This document shows positions 59,705 through 64,000 of a stretch of 64,000 nucleotides of DNA, piece by piece. The position numbers were made by a program, and so were the translations under genes. This stretch comes from Streptomyces termitum (lineage in GTDB: Bacteria; Actinomycetota; Actinomycetes; Streptomycetales; Streptomycetaceae). Location of the stretch: positions 315,150 through 379,149 of the forward strand of contig NZ_BMUL01000002.1 in NCBI RefSeq assembly GCF_014650175.1, in the 5' to 3' direction. The notes beneath the pieces are model-generated. The model had not been told where the DNA came from, did not search any database, and saw nothing but the letters and a program-made list of their open reading frames with translations. The first letter of the stretch is position 1. Each line of letters opens with the position of its first letter.

Positions 59705-60348
59705 CGGTCCGCCAATTCCTTCAGTGCCACGTTGAGTTCGAGGACGTTGACGCGGGGTTCGCCGATGAAGCCGAGGATCCGGCCGTCGGTGTGGGCGGCG
59801 ACGAGCCGGTCGACCCGGGCGACGGCGAGGCCGTTGCGCGCGGCGACCCGGTGGACCTGGAGCCTCGCGTACTCCGGGGAGATGTGCGGGTCGAGGCCGG
59901 AGCCGGAGGAGGTGACCGCGTCGGCGGGCACGTCCTCGGGGCGCACGGTGTGTCCGGCCACCGAGTTGTCCCGGACGACGGCCGCCTTCGCGTCGGTGAC
60001 CCACCCGATCAGGTCCGCGTTGTCGCCGGAGCGGTTGGTGGCGCCGGAGAGGACCAGGTCGTAGCGGGTGTTGGCGCTGTTGGTGCCCAGGCCGCGGGAG
60101 GGGCGGGGCTGGAACCAGCGGAGGTCGGGGGCGTCTCCGGCGAGGTAGGTCTGGCCGATGAGCGAGGAGCCGACGGTCCGCCCGTCCGCGTCCCGCAGCT
60201 CGGAGCCGTTCGCCCGGCCGGGGAAGGCGAGTCGGGCGATCCCGGTGACGGCGAGCGGGTAGAGGACGCCGCAGACCAGGGTCAGGACGAGGAGGGCGCG
60301 CAGGCCCGCGGCCAGCAGGCGGCCCGTGTTTCCTACGGAGTGGTTCAT
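59698..60348 (-). CDS. kdpC: Potassium-transporting ATPase subunit C (KdpC)
   Basis: A 216-residue membrane protein with one N-terminal helix (LRALLVLTLVCGVLYPLAVTGI). The family motifs RPS, SGSGLDPHISPEYA and the C-terminal VNVLELNVALKELAD are intact. It assembles with KdpA and KdpB for high-affinity potassium uptake. ATG 60348 lies 5 bases after the kdpB stop. It is the last gene of the operon in this window. Confidence 0.96.
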   Translation of the reverse strand: MNHSVGNTGRLLAAGLRALLVLTLVCGVLYPLAVTGIARLAFPGRANGSELRDADGRTVGSSLIGQTYLAGDAPDLRWFQPRPSRGLGTNSANTRYDLVLSGATNRSGDNADLIGWVTDAKAAVVRDNSVAGHTVRPEDVPADAVTSSGSGLDPHISPEYARLQVHRVAARNGLAVARVDRLVAAHTDGRILGFIGEPRVNVLELNVALKELADRQ

Positions 60349-60353
60349 GGCGG

Positions 60354-62462
60354 TCAGCCGATCCCGGGGACGAGGGAGAGGAGCAGGTCGATGAGTTTGA
60401 TGCCGGCGAAGGGCGCCACCAGGCCGCCGAGTCCGTAGACCGCGAGGTTGCGGCGGAGCAGCGCGTCGGCGCTGGACGGCCGGTGGCGCACGCCCTTCAG
60501 GGCCAGCGGGACGAGGGCCACGATGATCAGCGCGTTGAAGATCACGGCGGAGAGGATCGCGGTCTCGGGCGAGTGCAGGCCCATGATGTTGAGCCGGTCG
60601 AGGCTCGGGTGGGCGACGGCGAACATCGCGGGGATGATCGCGAAGTACTTCGCGACGTCGTTGGCGAGGGAGAAGGTGGTCAGCGCGCCCCGGGTGATGA
60701 GGAGCTGCTTGCCGATCTCGACGATCTCGATGAGCTTGGTCGGGTCGGAGTCGAGGTCCACCATGTTGCCGGCCTCTTTCGCGGCCGACGTGCCCGTGTT
60801 CATCGCCACGCCGACGTCGGCCTGGGCGAGCGCGGGGGCGTCGTTGGTGCCGTCGCCGGTCATCGCGACCAGCTTGCCGCCCGCCTGCTCCCGCTTGATG
60901 AGGGCCATCTTGTCCTCGGGGGTGGCCTCGGCGAGGAAGTCGTCGACGCCCGCCTCCTCGGCGATGGCCTTCGCGGTCAGCGGGTTGTCGCCCGTGATCA
61001 TGACGGTCCTGATGCCCATCCGGCGCAGCTCGGCGAACCGCTCGCGCATGCCCTCCTTGACGACGTCCTTGAGGTGGACGACACCGAGAACCCTGGCGCC
61101 CTCGGCGTCGTGCACGGCCACGAGCAGCGGCGTGCCACCGGCTTGGGAGATCCGGTCCGCGAGCGCCTGCGCGTCCTCGGCGACGGTCCCGCCCCGCTCC
61201 CTCACCCACGCGACGACCGAACCGGTCGCGCCCTTGCGGACCTCGCGTCCGTCCACGTCGACACCCGACATGCGGGTCTGGGCGGTGAACCCGATCCACT
61301 CGGCACCGGACAGTTCGCCCTGCCGGCGCTCCCGCAGGCCGTACTTCTCCTTCGCGAGGACGACGACCGAACGGCCCTCGGGGGTCTCGTCGGCGAGGGA
61401 CGACAGCTGGGCGGCGCCGGCCAGCGCGGCGGCGGTGGTGCCGCGCACGGGCACGAACTCGGCGGCCTGCCGGTCGCCCAGGGTGATCGTGCCGGTCTTG
61501 TCGAGCAGCAGCGTGGAGACGTCCCCGGCCGCCTCGACGGCCCGGCCCGACATGGCGAGGACGTTGCGCTGCACCAGCCGGTCCATGCCCGCGATGCCGA
61601 TGGCGGAGAGCAGGGCCCCGATGGTCGTCGGGATCAGGCAGACCAGGAGGGCGGTGAGGACGACGAGGGAGGTCTGCGCGTCGGCCCCGGCGTAGATCGC
61701 GAAGGGCTTGAGGGTGACAACGGCGAGCAGGAAGACGATGGTCAGGGAGGCGAGGAGGATGTTGAGGGCGACCTCGTTCGGCGTCTTCTGCCGGGCGGCG
61801 CCCTCGACCAGGCCGATCATGCGGTCGATGAAGGTCTCGCCGGGCTTCGCCGTGACGCGGACGACGATCCGGTCGGAGAGGACCTTGGTGCCGCCGGTGA
61901 CGGCGCACCGGTCGCCGCCGGACTCGCGGATGACGGGCGCGGACTCGCCGGTGACGGCGGACTCGTCCACGGAGGCCACGCCCTCGACGACGTCGCCGTC
62001 GCCGGGGATGACGTCGCCCGCCTCGCACACCACCCGGTCGCCGACCGCCAGTTCGGTGCCGGGCACCCGCTCCTCGCCGGTGCCGGTCAGCCGGCGGGCG
62101 ACGGTGTCCGTCCTGGTCCGGCGCAGGCTGTCGGCCTGCGCCTTGCCGCGCCCCTCGGCGACGGCCTCGGCGAGGTTGGCGAAGAGGGTGGTGGCCCACA
62201 GCCAGGCGGTGATCGCCCAGCCGAACCAGTCGGTGGGGTGGGCGGCGGCGAGGCCGGTGGTGACCACCGAACCGACCAGCACCACGAACATGACGGGCGA
62301 CGTGATCATCACGCGCGGGTCGAGCTTCCGGAAGGCGTCCGGGAGCGCGGCGAGGAACTGCTCGGGGTCGAGGAGTCCGCCGCCGTTCCGGCCCGCTCCG
62401 GCCCGGGGCCGGTCGGCGGGACCCTCGGTGCGCGGGGGTCGGACGGGACTGGTGGTGCTCAT
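60354..62462 (-). CDS. kdpB: Potassium-transporting ATPase subunit B (KdpB)
   Basis: A 702-residue P-type ATPase that powers potassium transport through Kdp[26 protein letters not shown] and the LIPTTIGAL helix motif (CxxPTTIG type, with Ile-Pro) are as expected. The N-terminal 30 residues are Pro/Arg/Gly-rich. ATG 62462 overlaps the kdpA stop (ATGA). Confidence 0.97.
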   Translation of the reverse strand: MSTTSPVRPPRTEGPADRPRAGAGRNGGGLLDPEQFLAALPDAFRKLDPRVMITSPVMFVVLVGSVVTTGLAAAHPTDWFGWAITAWLWATTLFANLAEAVAEGRGKAQADSLRRTRTDTVARRLTGTGEERVPGTELAVGDRVVCEAGDVIPGDGDVVEGVASVDESAVTGESAPVIRESGGDRCAVTGGTKVLSDRIVVRVTAKPGETFIDRMIGLVEGAARQKTPNEVALNILLASLTIVFLLAVVTLKPFAIYAGADAQTSLVVLTALLVCLIPTTIGALLSAIGIAGMDRLVQRNVLAMSGRAVEAAGDVSTLLLDKTGTITLGDRQAAEFVPVRGTTAAALAGAAQLSSLADETPEGRSVVVLAKEKYGLRERRQGELSGAEWIGFTAQTRMSGVDVDGREVRKGATGSVVAWVRERGGTVAEDAQALADRISQAGGTPLLVAVHDAEGARVLGVVHLKDVVKEGMRERFAELRRMGIRTVMITGDNPLTAKAIAEEAGVDDFLAEATPEDKMALIKREQAGGKLVAMTGDGTNDAPALAQADVGVAMNTGTSAAKEAGNMVDLDSDPTKLIEIVEIGKQLLITRGALTTFSLANDVAKYFAIIPAMFAVAHPSLDRLNIMGLHSPETAILSAVIFNALIIVALVPLALKGVRHRPSSADALLRRNLAVYGLGGLVAPFAGIKLIDLLLSLVPGIG

Positions 62463-64000
62463 GCTGCGAGCCCTTCGGCGAGCGGTCCCAGGGCGAGTGC
62501 CGGGAAGTAGGTGAGGCCGGTGACGATGCCGATCGTGCCGACGAGCAGGCCCGCGAAGAGGGGCTTCTCGGTGCGCAGGGTGCCGGCCGTCACGGGCACG
62601 GGCCGCTGTTCGGCGAGCGCGCCGGCCAGCGCGAGGACGAACACCATCGGCAGGAAGCGGCCGAGGAGCATGGCGAGGCCGATCGTGGCGTTGAACCACG
62701 GGGTGTCGGCGTTGAGGCCGGCGAAGGCGGAGCCGTTGTTGTTGGCGCCGGAGGTGTAGGCGTACAGGATCTCGGAGAAGCCGTGCGCGCCGGAGTTGGT
62801 CATCGAGTGCGGCGGGGTCGGCAGGGCCAGGGCGACGGCGGTGAAGCCGAGCACGAGCGCCGGGGTGACCAGGAGGTAGCAGGCGGCGAGCTTGATCTCG
62901 CGGGTGCCGATCTTCTTGCCGAGGTACTCGGGGGTGCGGCCGACCATCAGGCCGGCGAGGAAGACGGCGATGACCGCCATGACCAGCATGCCGTACAGGC
63001 CGGAGCCGACGCCGCCGGGGGCGATCTCGCCGAGCTGCATCCCGAGCAGGGTGAGGCCGCCGCCGAAGCCGGTGTAGGAGGAGTGGAAGGAGTTCACCGC
63101 GCCCGTGGAGGTGAGGGTGGTGGCGACGGCGAAGAGGGACGAGCCGGCGATGCCGAAGCGGGTCTCCTTGCCTTCCATGGCGCCGCCCGCGAGCTCGAAC
63201 GCCGTCCCCTTGTGGGCGAATTCGGTCCACATCATCAGGGCGGTGAAGCCGAGCCAGATGACGGCCATCGTGCCGAGGATCGCGTAGCCCTGCCGGAGCG
63301 AGCCGACCATGCGGCCGAAGGTGCGGGTCAGCGCGAAGGGGATGACGAGGATCAGGTAGATCTCGAAGAGGTTGGACAGCCCGTTCGGGTTCTCGAAGGG
63401 GTGGGCGGAGTTGGCGTTGAAGTAGCCGCCGCCGTTGGTGCCCAGTTCCTTGATGACCTCCTGCGAGGCCACCGCGCCGCCGTTCCACTGCTGCGTGCCG
63501 CCGGTGAACTGGCCGACCTCGTGGATGCCGGAGAAGTTCTGGATCGCGCCGCAGGCGACCAGGACCAGGGCGCCGATCACCGAGATCGGCAGCAGGATGC
63601 GCACCACGCCCCGGACCAGGTCGGCCCAGAAGTTGCCCAGCTCGCCGGTGCGGGTCCGGGCGAAGCCGCGGACCAGCGCGACCGCGACCGCCATGCCGAC
63701 GGCCGCCGACACGAAGTTCTGCACCGCCAGGCCGCCGGTCTGCACGACGTGGCCCATGGCCTGCTCGCCCGCGTACGACTGCCAGTTGGTGTTGGCCACG
63801 AACGAGGCGGCGGTGTTGAACGCCTGGTCCGGGTCGATCGACACGAAGCCGAGGGAGCCGGGCAGCGAGCCCTGCGCGCGCTGGAGCAGGTAGAGGAAGA
63901 GGACGCTCACGGCGGAGAAGGCGAGGACGCCGCGCAGGTACGCCGGCCAGCGCATCCCGGTGTCCGGGCGGGCGCCGATCGCCCGGTAGATCCACTTCTC
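62459..64000 (-). CDS. kdpA: Potassium-transporting ATPase subunit A (KdpA), 5' end outside window
   Basis: Membrane pore subunit. 513 residues are visible, starting inside the protein (EKWIYRAIG...[14 protein letters not shown]). The full protein is normally about 550-560 residues, so only the first 40-50 and the start lie beyond the window edge. Potassium-filter regions are seen in [10 protein letters not shown] and [19 protein letters not shown]. The ATG at 63955 is internal. Upstream genes (kdpF or kdpDE) are not in the window. Confidence 0.96.
   Translation of the reverse strand, partial: EKWIYRAIGARPDTGMRWPAYLRGVLAFSAVSVLFLYLLQRAQGSLPGSLGFVSIDPDQAFNTAASFVANTNWQSYAGEQAMGHVVQTGGLAVQNFVSAAVGMAVAVALVRGFARTRTGELGNFWADLVRGVVRILLPISVIGALVLVACGAIQNFSGIHEVGQFTGGTQQWNGGAVASQEVIKELGTNGGGYFNANSAHPFENPNGLSNLFEIYLILVIPFALTRTFGRMVGSLRQGYAILGTMAVIWLGFTALMMWTEFAHKGTAFELAGGAMEGKETRFGIAGSSLFAVATTLTSTGAVNSFHSSYTGFGGGLTLLGMQLGEIAPGGVGSGLYGMLVMAVIAVFLAGLMVGRTPEYLGKKIGTREIKLAACYLLVTPALVLGFTAVALALPTPPHSMTNSGAHGFSEILYAYTSGANNNGSAFAGLNADTPWFNATIGLAMLLGRFLPMVFVLALAGALAEQRPVPVTAGTLRTEKPLFAGLLVGTIGIVTGLTYFPALALGPLAEGLAA

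Overview
The window is about 73 percent GC, nearly fully coding, uses GTG and TTG starts freely, and carries actinomycete marker genes (two-gene dynamin pair, PknG, truncated haemoglobin O, NmtR-type metal sensor, csnR-type chitosan operon). This points to a chromosomal segment of a Streptomyces or a very close relative. No integrase, transposase, phage gene or CRISPR array was seen. Most start codons were chosen from ribosome-binding sites and family lengths, often inside a longer open frame.

Layout. 1-10.0 kb: the 3' end of a TerD-family gene, aminopeptidase N, allantoicase with a LysR regulator, an EamA exporter divergent from a MarR regulator, a small membrane protein, amylomaltase MalQ and a repeat-rich small protein. 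10.3-22.4 kb: a secreted GH84-type enzyme, an HNH nuclease, an MscS channel, then the csnR-E-F-G-H-K operon for uptake and catabolism of chitosan (glucosamine) oligosaccharides, with a recognisable promoter and CsnR-like operator in front of csnR. 22.7-34.3 kb: a seven-gene signalling operon (GlnX-like membrane sensor, GlnH-like binding protein, an unrecognised helical protein, PknG kinase, PP2C phosphatase, VWA protein, and an FHA protein with a long collagen-like linker). 34.4-42.3 kb: truncated haemoglobin and an FtsX-type ABC exporter of two permeases and an ATPase. 42.3-51.4 kb (minus strand): a conserved hypothetical gene and a thioesterase, EttA, a thioester-domain cell-wall protein, an SSB paralogue and the DynA/DynB dynamin pair. 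51.7-64 kb: tRNA-Arg(UCU), an exonuclease-BRCT-TerD fusion, a flavoprotein, a symporter of the bile-acid/arsenite family, an NmtR-like sensor, a P1B-4 metal ATPase, an AlkZ-like protein and kdpC, kdpB and most of kdpA.

The most system-like part is 22.7-34.3 kb. The first genes match the mycobacterial glnX-glnH-pknG amino-acid sensing operon. Here the kinase is followed by a phosphatase, a VWA protein and an FHA reader, so sensor, writer, eraser, scaffold and reader lie in one run. The kinase, phosphatase and FHA proteins each carry two cysteine zinc-ribbon-like motifs. A second theme is GC-rich short tandem repeats between genes, with 8-bp or 12-bp periods (near 30.6, 47.7 and 54.6 kb), plus a palindromic insertion that appears to have been accepted in frame inside pepN.
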